Below are positions 35,141 through 43,959 of a stretch of DNA of 64,000 nucleotides, one piece after another. Made by a program: the position numbers and the translations under genes. The notes beneath the pieces were generated by a model. That model was not told where the DNA came from. It saw only the letters and a program-made list of their open reading frames with translations, and did no database searches. This DNA is from Candidatus Epulonipiscium viviparus (GTDB taxonomy: Bacteria > Bacillota > Clostridia > Lachnospirales > Cellulosilyticaceae). Position 1 is the stretch's first letter. The number at the start of each line of letters is the position of its first letter. The stretch lies in NCBI RefSeq assembly GCF_030708075.1, contig NZ_CP117982.1, positions 2,559,302 to 2,623,301 on the forward strand, read 5' to 3'.

Positions 35141-36613
35141 GTGGCAAAATTGCTTGAAATGAAGAATATAACTAAAGTGTTTCCGGGTGTAAAAGCGTTA
35201 GATAACGTAACATTAGATTTAAATGCAGGAGAAGTACACACGCTTTGCGGAGAAAATGGAGCTGGAAAGTCTACCTTGATGAAAATTTTGTCTGGAGTGT
35301 ATGAGGCAACAGAAGGCGAGTTATTTATGGAAGGGAGCAAAATACATATACAGGGGACAAAATCGGCGCAGCAATTGGGAATAAGTATAATATTTCAAGA
35401 GTTTAACTTATGCGAGCATTTGAGTATATCGGATAATATCTGGTTAGATAGGCAGCCAAAAAAATTTGGATTTGTGAATGATAGAGAAATGAATAAAATG
35501 ACTGCAAAGATTTTGAAGGAGTTGGGGTTAGAGATTAGTCCAAAAGCATTGGTGAGCAGTTTGAGTGTTGCAGAACAGCAAATGGTTGAGATCGCGAAGG
35601 CAATATCATTTGACTCAAAAATTCTGGTCTTAGACGAGCCAACTGCGGCATTGACAGATTCTGAAATTGATAGTTTGTTTGAAGTGATCTTAAAGTTGAA
35701 AGCAAAAGGTGTGGGAATGTTTTATATTTCGCATCGATTAGATGAGCTTGCGCGAATAGCAGACAGGGTTTCTGTGATAAGAGATGGTCAGTATATTGCA
35801 ACAAAAGATTTTAATGATGTGGATATAGATGAGATAGTGACGTTGATGGTAGGGCGCGCGTTAGATGACAAATATCCTAAATTTGAAAGGACAATAGGAG
35901 ACGTTAGATTACATGTAAAAGAGATTAAAAACTCGAAAGTGCACATTAGGGATTTGGAGGTTAGATCGGGGGAAATTTTGGCACTAGCAGGGCTGATGGG
36001 AGCTGGACGTACCGAATTTGCACGCGCATTATTTGGTGCAGATGTAACGGAAATAAAAGAGGTTACTTTAGATAATGAAGTAGTACATTTTGCAGACCCA
36101 GAACAGTCGATTGCGATGGGATTGGGATATATAACAGAAGATCGAAAAAAAGATGGGCTAGCACTGAGAATGACCGTGGAAGAAAATATAAATTTGGCCA
36201 ATATTCCTAATTTAACAACAAAGGGATTTGTATCGGAGCACAAAGCTAAGAATAATGCAAAAAAATATATAGAAAGTTTACGAATCAAAACGCCTAGTAT
36301 GTATCAAAGAGCGGGGAATCTTTCGGGAGGCAATCAGCAAAAAATTGTTTTGGCAAAGTGGATATGCAATGATATTAAAGTATTGATTTTTGATGAGCCC
36401 ACACGCGGAATAGATGTTGGTGCAAAATATGAAGTTTATGAGTTAATGAATAAGCTCTCGCAGGAAGAAGTTGCAATTATTATGATCTCGTCGGAACTTC
36501 CAGAGGTATTGGGAATGAGTGACAGAATTTTGGTGATGAAAGGCGGAGAAATCAAGGGAGAATTGGAGACAAAAATAGCAACGCAAGAAGCGATATTAAA
36601 TTTAGCGATATAA
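35141..36613 (+). CDS. RbsA/MglA-type sugar ABC ATPase with two nucleotide-binding domains
   Basis: A 490-residue tandem ABC ATPase of the CUT2 class. The first domain has GENGAGKST, LSVAEQQMVEIAKA and LVLDEPTAALT. The second has the degenerate Walker A GLMGAGRTEFARA, the signature LSGGNQQKIVLAKW and IFDEPTRGIDVGAKYE. Start at the GTG at 35141, preceded by GGAGGG. It leads an ATPase-permease-binding protein block for a monosaccharide or nucleoside-like substrate. It follows the COG1101 gene by 60 bases, so read-through from that operon is possible. Confidence 0.92.
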   Translation: MAKLLEMKNITKVFPGVKALDNVTLDLNAGEVHTLCGENGAGKSTLMKILSGVYEATEGELFMEGSKIHIQGTKSAQQLGISIIFQEFNLCEHLSISDNIWLDRQPKKFGFVNDREMNKMTAKILKELGLEISPKALVSSLSVAEQQMVEIAKAISFDSKILVLDEPTAALTDSEIDSLFEVILKLKAKGVGMFYISHRLDELARIADRVSVIRDGQYIATKDFNDVDIDEIVTLMVGRALDDKYPKFERTIGDVRLHVKEIKNSKVHIRDLEVRSGEILALAGLMGAGRTEFARALFGADVTEIKEVTLDNEVVHFADPEQSIAMGLGYITEDRKKDGLALRMTVEENINLANIPNLTTKGFVSEHKAKNNAKKYIESLRIKTPSMYQRAGNLSGGNQQKIVLAKWICNDIKVLIFDEPTRGIDVGAKYEVYELMNKLSQEEVAIIMISSELPEVLGMSDRILVMKGGEIKGELETKIATQEAILNLAI

Positions 36614-36634
36614 TTTGTGAATAGGGGGAAAAGT

Positions 36635-37609
36635 GTGAATAAGAAGATTAATATTCGGGACTTGCTGAGCAAGGGGTTGGCGTTTGGAGTATTGATAGGG
36701 CTGACCATACTCTTTGCAGTGTTGACAGATGGAAAATTTATAAAAACAACCAATCTTATTACTATCGTGAGCCAAGTTGTGCCTTATGCGTTGCTAGGAT
36801 TTGGGATGACGTTTGTATTGATTACTGGCGGAATAGACTTGTCGGTTGGATCGATCTTGGGTTTTGGTGGAATCTTGTGTGCGCAGTTAATTACAATGGG
36901 GTGGCCCATATGGTTGGCGATTGTGGCATCGTTGATTGCGGGCGCATTTGTAGGATTTATTAATGGATACTGCGTAACCAAACTTGCCGTGGTACCATTT
37001 ATAGTGACGCTGGGTACGCAATTTGCATTTAGAGGATTGACACAATTAATAGGAGGAGGAAAGCCAGTTTCTATTCAAGCAATGGACAATAAAGAAGTTG
37101 CAGAAGCTTTTATATGGTTGGGGAATGGTGAGATATTTGGAGTAACGATTCCGATAATTTTGATGATAGTAACGGGAATAATTTTGGGGATAGTTCTTGC
37201 AAAGACAGGGTACGGTAGACGCGTATATGCGGTAGGTTCAAATGAGGATGCGGCAAGGCTATCTGGAATAAACGTAGCGCGCACGAAGGTGATAGCATAT
37301 ACGATATCGGGCTTAACATCAACAATAGCAGGGATATTGCTAACTGCAAAACTGGCATCAGCGCAATCCAATGCTGGAACAGGCTATGAGCTTGAGGGCA
37401 TTGCTGCAGCAGTAATAGGCGGGACTTCTGTGACAGGTGGTGTAGGAACAATTTTGGGAACAATTGTCGGTGCCTTTGTAATGGGTGTACTGAGAAATGG
37501 GTTAAACCTGCTAAAAGTTAATGCATTTGTGCAAATGATAGTGATAGGTACAATAATAGTGTTGGGTGTTTGGTATGATACGAAACGTAGACAAAATATT
37601 AAATTATAA
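36635..37609 (+). CDS. RbsC-type sugar ABC permease
   Basis: A 324-residue permease of the branched-chain/ribose type with about ten helices. Typical phrases are ITGGIDLSVGSILGFGG, TLGTQFAFRGL, GRRVYAVGSNEDAARLSGI split over about 195-213, and GTSVTGGVGTILGT. Start chosen at the second GTG (36635), as AGGGGG lies 7 bases upstream. It lies between the RbsA-type ATPase and the RbsB-type binding protein. Confidence 0.92.
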   Translation: MNKKINIRDLLSKGLAFGVLIGLTILFAVLTDGKFIKTTNLITIVSQVVPYALLGFGMTFVLITGGIDLSVGSILGFGGILCAQLITMGWPIWLAIVASLIAGAFVGFINGYCVTKLAVVPFIVTLGTQFAFRGLTQLIGGGKPVSIQAMDNKEVAEAFIWLGNGEIFGVTIPIILMIVTGIILGIVLAKTGYGRRVYAVGSNEDAARLSGINVARTKVIAYTISGLTSTIAGILLTAKLASAQSNAGTGYELEGIAAAVIGGTSVTGGVGTILGTIVGAFVMGVLRNGLNLLKVNAFVQMIVIGTIIVLGVWYDTKRRQNIKL

Positions 37610-37621
37610 TAGGAGGATAAG

Positions 37622-38596
37622 ATGATGAAAAAAAAATTATTATTGACTGTATTTGCGGCAACAATGATGGTAGCCACACTAGGCGGATGTGTAGCAGATG
37701 ACAGTGAAGTGGATGAGAACACAGTTCAAATTGCGCTTATTACAAAGATGGTTGATTCGCCATATTGGCAAACAGTAAAAGCAGCTGCAATAGAAAAGGC
37801 AGAAGAGTTTGGAAATGTAGAAATTACACATTTAGGACCAGCAGTTGAGTCGGATATAAATACGCAAGTGGCAATTGTTGAAACTAGCATTGTGGATGAA
37901 TATGATGGAATTATTTTGGCGGCAGCGGACAAAGATTCGTTGATTATTCCGGTGAAAAAGGCAGTAGAAGCGGACATTCCAGTTGTAATGATTGACTCGG
38001 GATTATCAGAGCCTATATATGATGCATTTTTGGCAACCAATAATGTTGCGGCTGGTGCGCACTGTGCGGATCTTATGGCAGAACTAATTGGAGGTAGTGG
38101 CAAGGTGGGAATCATCAACTTTGCTGCAGGCACATCAACAGCAGTAGACCGTGAAACTGGTTTTGTAGATCAAATAGAAGCGAAGTATCCAGACATCGAA
38201 ATCGTAGGCATTCAATATTGTGATTCTGATCCTGCAAAGGCGGCGAATCAAGCAACGGATATGGTATCTGCAGATCCGGATATTAAGGGGATATGGGGAG
38301 CAAATGATCAGGCTGCGATAGGGGCGGCAAATGCAGTATCAACTATGGGCAAAGCTGGAGAAATTAAAGTAGTGGGATTTGACAATTCTGCGGATATAAT
38401 AGCAGGACTAGAAGCTGGCATAATTCAAGGGACAGCAGTGCAAATGCCAACAGTAATGGGTGCGCAAGGTGTTCAAACGATAATGGATATTTTGGCTGGA
38501 AATGCTCCTGCAAACAAAGAGGTGGATACTGGTGTTGTGATGATAGATCTCGATAATTTGAATAGTGAAGAATCACAAGCTGCGTTGCATCAATAA
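37622..38596 (+). CDS. RbsB-type substrate-binding lipoprotein
   Basis: A 324-residue periplasmic-binding protein of type I. The lipobox is LGGC (C23), and the fold motifs are VQIALITKMVDSPYW, YDGIILAAADKDSLI, VVMIDSGL, GKVGIINFAAG and the late KVVGFDNS. The ligand is unknown but the family takes up ribose, galactose, other pentoses or autoinducer-2. TAGGAGGATAAG lies before two adjacent ATG codons. It is the last gene before a terminator. No sugar kinase, RbsD or regulator lies nearby. Confidence 0.9.
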   Translation: MMKKKLLLTVFAATMMVATLGGCVADDSEVDENTVQIALITKMVDSPYWQTVKAAAIEKAEEFGNVEITHLGPAVESDINTQVAIVETSIVDEYDGIILAAADKDSLIIPVKKAVEADIPVVMIDSGLSEPIYDAFLATNNVAAGAHCADLMAELIGGSGKVGIINFAAGTSTAVDRETGFVDQIEAKYPDIEIVGIQYCDSDPAKAANQATDMVSADPDIKGIWGANDQAAIGAANAVSTMGKAGEIKVVGFDNSADIIAGLEAGIIQGTAVQMPTVMGAQGVQTIMDILAGNAPANKEVDTGVVMIDLDNLNSEESQAALHQ

Positions 38597-38611
38597 AATG
38601 ATATAGATACT

Positions 38612-38647
38612 CTTCCTGTTGTAAGAATAGCAGGGAGATTTTTTTTG
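38612..38647 (+). terminator. Rho-independent terminator after the RbsB-type gene
   Basis: CTTCCTG pairs with CAGGGAG over a 12-base loop, followed by ATTTTTTTT. Confidence 0.75.
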
Positions 38648-38657
38648 TGTATAACTC

Positions 38658-38686
38658 TTGACAAAATAGTAGTTTTGAACTCTAAT
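38658..38686 (+). promoter_or_regulatory. Promoter of the aldo/keto reductase gene
   Basis: TTGACA, 17 bases, TCTAAT, about 35 bases before the start codon. Confidence 0.55.
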
Positions 38687-38719
38687 GAAGAGAGAAATAA
38701 GCATCTAAAGGAGACGATT

Positions 38720-39685
38720 ATGGAATATGGAAAAGTAGTAGCAATAGATAAGAAAGTTTCAAAAATTGTGTTGGGGCACTCAGCAATGATAGATATTGCA
38801 GACAAAGAAGCGAGCTTTAAATTTTTGGATGATGTGTATGCGTTGGGAGTTAATACCTTTGACACTGCGGCGTTATATAGTCGAGAAGCAGAGGCGGTGT
38901 TGACCGAGTGGGTTGCGACACGTGCAAATCATGATGAAGTAGTGATATTGAGCAAGTGCGGGCACTGTAATAAGTGGAGAAATCGTTTGAATGCATTTGA
39001 TATTAGATCTGATATGGCGGATTTTTTGGCGAAGCCTGGTGCAGACTATGTGGATATTTACATGTTACACAGAGACGATGAGAGTGTTGCGGTGGCAGAA
39101 ATTATTGAGTGCTTCAATGAAATGCTAGATAAAGGATATATCAAAAGTTTTGGCGCATCAAACTGGAGTTTAGATAGAGTTTTGGCAGCAAATGAGTATG
39201 CAGATAAAAAGGGGTTGGCAACTTTTACGAGTATAAGCCCTCAGTTTAGCTTGGTTGAGCAGCAAGGTGATTTATGGCCGGGAACGCTGTCTTTGACAGG
39301 GCCTACAAATGCTGTTGCGCGAAGATATTACCAAGAGACGGATATGCCTATCTTTGCTTACTCTAGCATTGCAAGAGGATTTTTATCAGGAAAGTTTCAT
39401 TCGAGCGATGTTACTGTCGCAAAAGAGATATTAAGCAAGGATATTTATCGAGCATTTATGTGTGATGCGAACGTGGAAAGGCTGAAAAGAGCGGAGCAGT
39501 TGGCAGAAGAAAAGGGAGTGTCTGTTGCAGTGATAGGACTTGCATGGGTGTTGGATCAGCCGTTAAATACCTATACTATAATAACGACAACATCTGTCGA
39601 GCGAATGGCTCAAAATGTGGCCGCGGTGAACGTGAAGCTTACTGAAAATGAATTGAAATGGCTGAATTTAGAAATTAATTATTAA
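38720..39685 (+). CDS. Aldo/keto reductase
   Basis: A 321-residue NADPH-dependent reductase of the AKR superfamily. The catalytic tetrad is complete: D48 and Y53 in FDTAALYS, K79 in ILSKCG, and H117 in MLHRDD. SFGASNWS near residue 154 and the late WVLDQP are normal for the family. Start at MEYGKVV behind AAGGAGACGATT; an earlier start would lie inside the promoter. Substrate unknown. The gene has its own promoter and is not tied to the upstream ABC block. Confidence 0.88.
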   Translation: MEYGKVVAIDKKVSKIVLGHSAMIDIADKEASFKFLDDVYALGVNTFDTAALYSREAEAVLTEWVATRANHDEVVILSKCGHCNKWRNRLNAFDIRSDMADFLAKPGADYVDIYMLHRDDESVAVAEIIECFNEMLDKGYIKSFGASNWSLDRVLAANEYADKKGLATFTSISPQFSLVEQQGDLWPGTLSLTGPTNAVARRYYQETDMPIFAYSSIARGFLSGKFHSSDVTVAKEILSKDIYRAFMCDANVERLKRAEQLAEEKGVSVAVIGLAWVLDQPLNTYTIITTTSVERMAQNVAAVNVKLTENELKWLNLEINY

Positions 39686-39691
39686 AATATA

Positions 39692-39721
39692 TTGACAAAA
39701 TATTATGGAGTGCAGTATAAT
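39692..39721 (+). promoter_or_regulatory. Promoter of the FMN-riboswitch transcript
   Basis: TTGACA, 18 bases, TATAAT, a near-perfect vegetative promoter about 25 bases before the riboswitch. Confidence 0.75.
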
Positions 39722-39744
39722 ATTGGTAATAAAAAAATAATTTA

Positions 39745-39856
39745 ATTCTTCGGGGCGAGGTGTAAATCCTCACCGACGGTGATAGTCCGTGAGTGCGAGA
39801 GCATTGATTTGGTGAAATTCCAAAACCGACAGTGATAGTCTGGATGGGAGAAGAAT
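39745..39856 (+). ncRNA. FMN riboswitch (RFN element)
   Basis: The conserved RFN core is present: closing stem ATTCTT/AAGAAT, CGGGGCGAGGTG, CCTCACCGACGGTGATAGTC, CCGACAGTGATAGTC and GGATGGGAGAAG. It senses flavin mononucleotide and controls the riboflavin-transporter gene downstream. The linker to the gene carries a terminator, so control is by transcription attenuation. Confidence 0.97.
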
Positions 39857-39901
39857 AGAAGTTGTAAGCACATGTTTTTTTTGTGTATGGCAATTTACTA
39901 G

Positions 39902-39932
39902 TAACCCGTAAGAAAGAATGGGTTATTTTTTT
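39902..39932 (+). terminator. Attenuator terminator of the FMN riboswitch
   Basis: TAACCC at 39902-39907 pairs with GGGTTA at 39920-39925, followed by seven T. It lies 46 bases after the aptamer and would stop transcription of ribU when FMN is bound. Confidence 0.8.
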
Positions 39933-39962
39933 ATGTGAAAAATCATATAAGGAGTGGTAAAC

Positions 39963-40559
39963 GTGAAAACACAAGACATGGTTAAGATTGCATTACTTAG
40001 CGCGATAGCAGCAGTTTTGATGCAACTGGGAATTAAGTTGCCTATGTTGTTTCCAAGTTTTTTGGAGGTAGACTTTAGCGAAGTACCTGCGTTGATTGGG
40101 ATTTTAACAATTAGTCCGGCTTCGGGGATTATTATTATTACATTGAAAAATTTGTTAAAAGTGGTATTATTTGGTACATCAACAGCGTTTGTTGGAGAAT
40201 TTGCTAACTGGATAGTATCGGTAGGATATATATTGCCAATCATGTATCTGGTGCGTAAAGATAAATCGTTTTCGACAGTTGTAAAAGGAATCTCGATTGG
40301 AATTTTGACGATGGCCATAATAGGGGGAGTAATGAACTACTTCATAATGTTGCCGTTCTATGCGAATGCATTTGGAATGCCAATGGAGGCTATTGTAGAA
40401 ATGGGAAGCGTAATTTTACCTGCAATAACAGATAAGTTTACCTTGGTATTATTTTCGATTGTGCCATTTAATATATTCAAAGGATTAATAGTATCTGTTA
40501 CAAGTGTAGGAATTATAAAATCACTTTATCCAGTAATACGAAAGCTGAGAACAGCGTAA
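39963..40559 (+). CDS. ribU: Riboflavin ECF transporter substrate-binding component RibU
   Basis: A 198-residue membrane protein with about six helices, the S component of an energy-coupling-factor transporter. The N-terminal MVKIALLSAIAAVLM and the segment PMLFPSFLEVDFSEVPALIG (split at residues 25-46) are typical of RibU, as is the Asn in LKNLLKVVLFGTS. Start at GTG 39963, with AAGGAG 8 bases upstream. The FMN riboswitch confirms riboflavin. The EcfA/EcfT module is not in this window. Confidence 0.93.
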   Translation: MKTQDMVKIALLSAIAAVLMQLGIKLPMLFPSFLEVDFSEVPALIGILTISPASGIIIITLKNLLKVVLFGTSTAFVGEFANWIVSVGYILPIMYLVRKDKSFSTVVKGISIGILTMAIIGGVMNYFIMLPFYANAFGMPMEAIVEMGSVILPAITDKFTLVLFSIVPFNIFKGLIVSVTSVGIIKSLYPVIRKLRTA

Positions 40560-40600
40560 ATTATAGCTATTATAGCAAGCAAAAAATAAGAGTTTACTGC

Positions 40601-41146
40601 TTAGGCAATCTTGATATATCGAAGGTATTGAAAAGTTTGCTTAAGTGGGAGACACTCAAATGTAGTCTCTTCGACAAATTCAAATTTTAATTTGTCGATA
40701 ACTCGTTTCGATTGTTGGTTAAAAGTAAAGTGACCACAAGTCAGCGCATCTAGTTTAAGTTCAGCAAAGCAATAAGGAATCACATGTTGAAGTGCTTCGG
40801 TCATTAATCCCTGATTCCAATAATTTTTGTTCAAAACATAACCCAAATCTTTGACTTTCAATATCCCAAAAGTCTCATCTATATTAGCCCAAGAAGAGTT
40901 AAGTCCAATGGAGCCAATCACTTTTTCCTTATAGGATATTGCTAAATCATTTTTATGTCTAAGAAACATGTCCAAAATCTTTTTTGTATCCGCAGCGGAA
41001 GAATGATGTTTCCAGCCTGCCATTTCACCGACACCTTCTTCTGTAGCATATTCAAAAAAATCTTCCAAATCGTTTTCTGTCCAAAATCGTAGAGTTAATC
41101 TGTCGGTTTCAATTATTGTATTGGTCAAATCGATACGAATGTCCAT
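40601..41146 (-). CDS. GNAT-family N-acetyltransferase, RimJ/RimL type
   Basis: A 181-residue acetyltransferase with the RimJ/RimL family start IIETDRLTLRFWTENDLEDFFEY (split over residues 11-33), a substrate-facing LGYVLNKNYWNQGLMTEAL (CoA-binding region near 108-126), and the end segment HFTFNQQSKRVIDKLKFEF. Substrate may be an amino-terminal alanine or serine, or a small amine. It has its own strong promoter, divergent from glnQ. GAGGAGCG precedes the ATG. Confidence 0.87.
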   Translation of the reverse strand: MDIRIDLTNTIIETDRLTLRFWTENDLEDFFEYATEEGVGEMAGWKHHSSAADTKKILDMFLRHKNDLAISYKEKVIGSIGLNSSWANIDETFGILKVKDLGYVLNKNYWNQGLMTEALQHVIPYCFAELKLDALTCGHFTFNQQSKRVIDKLKFEFVEETTFECLPLKQTFQYLRYIKIA

Positions 41147-41178
41147 AGATACGCTCCTCTGTGCTGCTATTGCACACC

Positions 41179-41207
41179 ATAATATAACATGTATGAAATA
41201 ATGTCAA
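41179..41207 (-). promoter_or_regulatory. Promoter of the GNAT gene
   Basis: On the minus strand TTGACA, 17 bases, TATTAT; an excellent vegetative match, 33 bases from the ATG. Confidence 0.7.
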
Positions 41208-41217
41208 GTAGTATTGG

Positions 41218-41246
41218 TTGAATTTTCATAAAAATTTGGTTATAAT
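41218..41246 (+). promoter_or_regulatory. Promoter of the glnQ-like gene
   Basis: TTGAAT, 17 bases, TATAAT, 30 bases before the ATG. It is back to back with the GNAT promoter. Confidence 0.75.
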
Positions 41247-41276
41247 ACTAAGTATATCAAAATTTAGGAGGCGGCT

Positions 41277-41999
41277 ATGATTCAAATTAAAAATTTATAT
41301 AAAAATTTTGGTGAGCTCGAAGTATTAAGAGGCATTGACGATCAGGTTGAAAAAGGAGAAGTAGTGGTAATCATTGGTCCATCTGGCTCTGGGAAATCAA
41401 CATATCTTAGATGCATAAATAAAATGGAGGAACTTACAAAGGGTGAGATTATTATCAATGGCAAAAATATTTATGACAAAGATGTTAATATTAATGAAAT
41501 TCGCCAAAAAGTAGGAATGGTCTTTCAGCATTTTAATTTATTTCCACACATGACAATATTAGAAAACATTACTCTAGCACCGATTAAAATTAAAAAACTT
41601 TCTAAAGAAGAGGCAGAGAAAAAAGCATATACACTACTAGAACGTGTGGGGCTTGTTGATAAGGCAAATGAATATCCAAGTAAGTTGTCGGGAGGACAAA
41701 AGCAAAGAATAGCAATAGCCCGCGCCCTTGCAATGGAGCCACAAGTTATGTTATTCGACGAGCCAACTTCTGCGTTAGATCCAGAGATGGTTAAGGAAGT
41801 TCTAGAAGTTATTAAAGATTTGGTTAAAGATGGAATGACGATGCTAGTTGTAACGCATGAAATGGGGTTTGCAAAGGAGGTAGGCACCAGGTTACTATTT
41901 ATGGATCAAGGAAAAATTTTAGAGCAGGGAAATCCCAAAGAAGTATTCGAAAATCCAAAGGAAGAACGAACAAAAGTATTTTTTAGCAAAGTACTATAA
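41277..41999 (+). CDS. glnQ: Polar amino-acid ABC transporter ATP-binding protein (GlnQ-like), orphan
   Basis: A 240-residue ATPase of the polar-amino-acid uptake family. Walker A is GPSGSGKST near residue 35, the signature [15 protein letters not shown] near 140, Walker [14 protein letters not shown] near 160, and [14 protein letters not shown] follows. Usually this gene lies with a binding protein and one or two permeases; none is here, so it must serve a transporter encoded elsewhere. The gene downstream encodes an FtsB-like protein, 12 bases away. The ribosome binding site is AGGAGGCGGCT. Confidence 0.9.
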   Translation: MIQIKNLYKNFGELEVLRGIDDQVEKGEVVVIIGPSGSGKSTYLRCINKMEELTKGEIIINGKNIYDKDVNINEIRQKVGMVFQHFNLFPHMTILENITLAPIKIKKLSKEEAEKKAYTLLERVGLVDKANEYPSKLSGGQKQRIAIARALAMEPQVMLFDEPTSALDPEMVKEVLEVIKDLVKDGMTMLVVTHEMGFAKEVGTRLLFMDQGKILEQGNPKEVFENPKEERTKVFFSKVL

Positions 42000-42011
42000 T
42001 AGGAGGATACA

Positions 42012-42278
42012 ATGCCGAATATGCAAAAGATAATTATTTTAGGAACAATATGTATTATAGGAATACTGGCTGTACAGGCCTATGATATAAATAATACATT
42101 AAAGCAAACGCAAATTCAGCTGTCGCACATGAAAGAAGATGTGGCAGCATTAGAACAAAATATTAAAAATTTAGAGCATCAAAAAACTCTTGTTGGGACA
42201 AACGAATATATAGAAGACATTGCTCGTGAAAAATTAGGATTAATTAAAGAAGGAGACATTATTTTTAAAGAAAGATGA
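42012..42278 (+). CDS. FtsB/DivIC-family septum formation initiator protein
   Basis: An 88-residue bitopic protein. One membrane helix (IIILGTICIIGILAVQAY, about residues 7-24) is followed by a coiled coil (about 26-60) and the family C-terminal motif NEYIEDIAREKLGLIKEGDIIF, with the diagnostic ARE-x-LG-x-I/V-x-x-GE/D pattern. The family joins FtsL and FtsQ/DivIB in the divisome. The gene shares a message with the orphan glnQ-like gene. It does not sit in the usual yabP/yabQ context. Confidence 0.88.
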   Translation: MPNMQKIIILGTICIIGILAVQAYDINNTLKQTQIQLSHMKEDVAALEQNIKNLEHQKTLVGTNEYIEDIAREKLGLIKEGDIIFKER

Positions 42279-42321
42279 AATAGTATAATATATAAAATAG
42301 CATAATATATAAAATAGTATG
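42277..42321 (+). repeat. AT-rich 17-base tandem repeat
   Basis: Two full and one partial copy of a 17-base unit resembling AAAATAGYATAATATAT, starting at the stop codon of the FtsB-like gene. It has no obvious role. Confidence 0.6.
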
Positions 42322-42330
42322 AAGAATTTA

Positions 42331-42359
42331 TAGACAAAATTGGATTTAGATGGTATAAT
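42331..42359 (+). promoter_or_regulatory. Promoter of the chemoreceptor gene
   Basis: TAGACA, 17 bases, TATAAT, about 100 bases upstream of the start codon. The transcribed leader (42366-42459) holds a possible site AAGAAGGTGATG but no long frame after it. Confidence 0.6.
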
Positions 42360-42459
42360 ATGCCTGTTATTGTTTAAGACAATCTTTTAAAAAGAAGGTG
42401 ATGTATAAAATAATAATTTAGGTTGTGTGTTTTGTACTTAGTTTGAAGGGGGAAATATA

Positions 42460-43656
42460 ATGGATATATTAGTGTACTTACTGCTTATTGGCGCAATTGG
42501 AGCGTTGATAGGTGGAGCAATTTATTTAAAAAAAGTTATAGCACAACGAGATACTTATATAAATGTTTTAAATGCTATGCCATTTCCAATATCTGTAACA
42601 GACAATGATAAAAATTGGATATTTATTAATCACGCAACGGAAAAAGTGATTAATATTAAAAATGAAGCTGCAGTTGGAAAGCCTTGTAGTAATTGGAATG
42701 CAGAAATTTGTAACACTGAAAAATGTGGTATTAATTGTTTAAATCGTGGAGAAAAAGTTACTAAATTTAAGTCTGGAGACACAGTATTTCAAGCGAATGC
42801 AGAAACAATTTTAAATTCCATGGGAATGAAAATAGGTCATTTGGAAATTATACAAGACATTACACATCTTGAACAAACAGTAGAACGACAAGAGCAACAA
42901 GAAGCATTGATCAAACAGATAACTCAGAGTACACTTAAGTTTGCAGATATTTCTACATCTGTAAATAGTTCTTCACAAGCAATGGCAGATAATTCAATGG
43001 AGCAAGCGGCAGTAATCGAAGAATTTATTGCACTTATTAATCAGTTGTCTACCAATATTATTAGTAATATCGATCAAATGAACGAAACAGCTAAAATTTC
43101 TAAAGAGGCACAAAGTAAAGCAGACATTGGAACAGCACACATGAAAAATATGATCGAAGCGATGAAAGATATTGCGGATGCAAGTTATAATATTGCAGAA
43201 GTAATTAAGGTAATAGAAAATATCGCATCTCAAACTAATTTGCTAGCGCTGAACGCGGCAATCGAATCAGCAAGAGCCGGGGAAGCTGGAAAAGGTTTTG
43301 CAGTTGTTGCAAATGAAATTAGAGATCTTGCAACAAAGAGTTCTGAAACTGTAAAAGATATAGAAAAAATGATTTCAAACACTTTAAGTATTGTTAATAA
43401 TGGACAATCAATAGTGGATAATACAAATGTGGCATTACAAGATATTTCAAAAACTATAGAAGACAATGTTGCCATTAATTTAGATTTGTTAAAAAACAGC
43501 AAGGGACAACAAACATCAATTACTGAATTGAGACAAGGAACTACTCAACTTACACATATTATGGACACAGCTGTTGCGGGCTCTGAAGAAAATTCAGCTA
43601 TAAGTCAAGAGATGCTACAAGAAGTAGAAAAATTAAAAAAAGTATTAATTAATTAA
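42460..43656 (+). CDS. Methyl-accepting chemotaxis protein with cysteine-rich PAS domain
   Basis: A 398-residue chemoreceptor. One N-terminal membrane helix (about residues 3-24) anchors a cytoplasmic PAS domain (about 30-140), which carries a cysteine cluster C76-x7-C84-x4-C89-x3-C93. The signalling part runs from about 165, and its tip is [21 protein letters not shown] with [20 protein letters not shown] after it, the most conserved region of MCPs. There is no HAMP and no extracytoplasmic domain, so it senses an internal signal. The cysteines could hold a metal or act as a redox sensor. GAAGGGGGAAATATA precedes the ATG. Terminator and own promoter make it a single-gene unit. Confidence 0.93.
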   Translation: MDILVYLLLIGAIGALIGGAIYLKKVIAQRDTYINVLNAMPFPISVTDNDKNWIFINHATEKVINIKNEAAVGKPCSNWNAEICNTEKCGINCLNRGEKVTKFKSGDTVFQANAETILNSMGMKIGHLEIIQDITHLEQTVERQEQQEALIKQITQSTLKFADISTSVNSSSQAMADNSMEQAAVIEEFIALINQLSTNIISNIDQMNETAKISKEAQSKADIGTAHMKNMIEAMKDIADASYNIAEVIKVIENIASQTNLLALNAAIESARAGEAGKGFAVVANEIRDLATKSSETVKDIEKMISNTLSIVNNGQSIVDNTNVALQDISKTIEDNVAINLDLLKNSKGQQTSITELRQGTTQLTHIMDTAVAGSEENSAISQEMLQEVEKLKKVLIN

Positions 43657-43666
43657 TAGACTATTG

Positions 43667-43700
43667 TAGACGCGGTTTTACTTTCCGTGTCTATTTTTTT
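43667..43700 (+). terminator. Rho-independent terminator of the chemoreceptor gene
   Basis: TAGACGCGG pairs with CCGTGTCTA (one G-T pair) over a 9-base loop, followed by TTTTTTT. Confidence 0.85.
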
Positions 43701-43924
43701 TATATAATTTTGCTAAATGTGCTTAACGATATTTAGAATAATAATTATGCTCAAGTAAATATATAGATCAAAAAAATTATTAAATATAAAAAAAATGTCA
43801 ATAATGAATGAAATGAGATGAAATGCAAAGATGAAAGAAAAAACTTTATTGGAGATTTGTAAGCAAAATATTTAGAGGATATGCAGTTTTTTTTGAATTA
43901 ATGAAAATTTTTTTGAAAATATCC
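43701..43924. other. AT-rich gap before the ribosomal promoter
   Basis: About 220 bases with no open frame and no clear signal apart from long A/T runs, which may act as an upstream-activating (UP-like) stretch just before the S10 promoter. Confidence 0.45.
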
Positions 43925-43953
43925 TTGCAATTTGTTTTTTTATCGTATATAAT
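43925..43953 (+). promoter_or_regulatory. Promoter of the S10-spc-alpha ribosomal operon
   Basis: TTGCAA, 17 bases, TATAAT, preceded by A/T runs. Transcription would start near 43960. Confidence 0.75.
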
Positions 43954-43959
43954 CGGCTT

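Noticed and set aside
38645-38719. Longer start for the aldo/keto reductase
   Set aside because: It overlaps the terminator and promoter; the ATG at 38720 has a good ribosome binding site and matches the family start.
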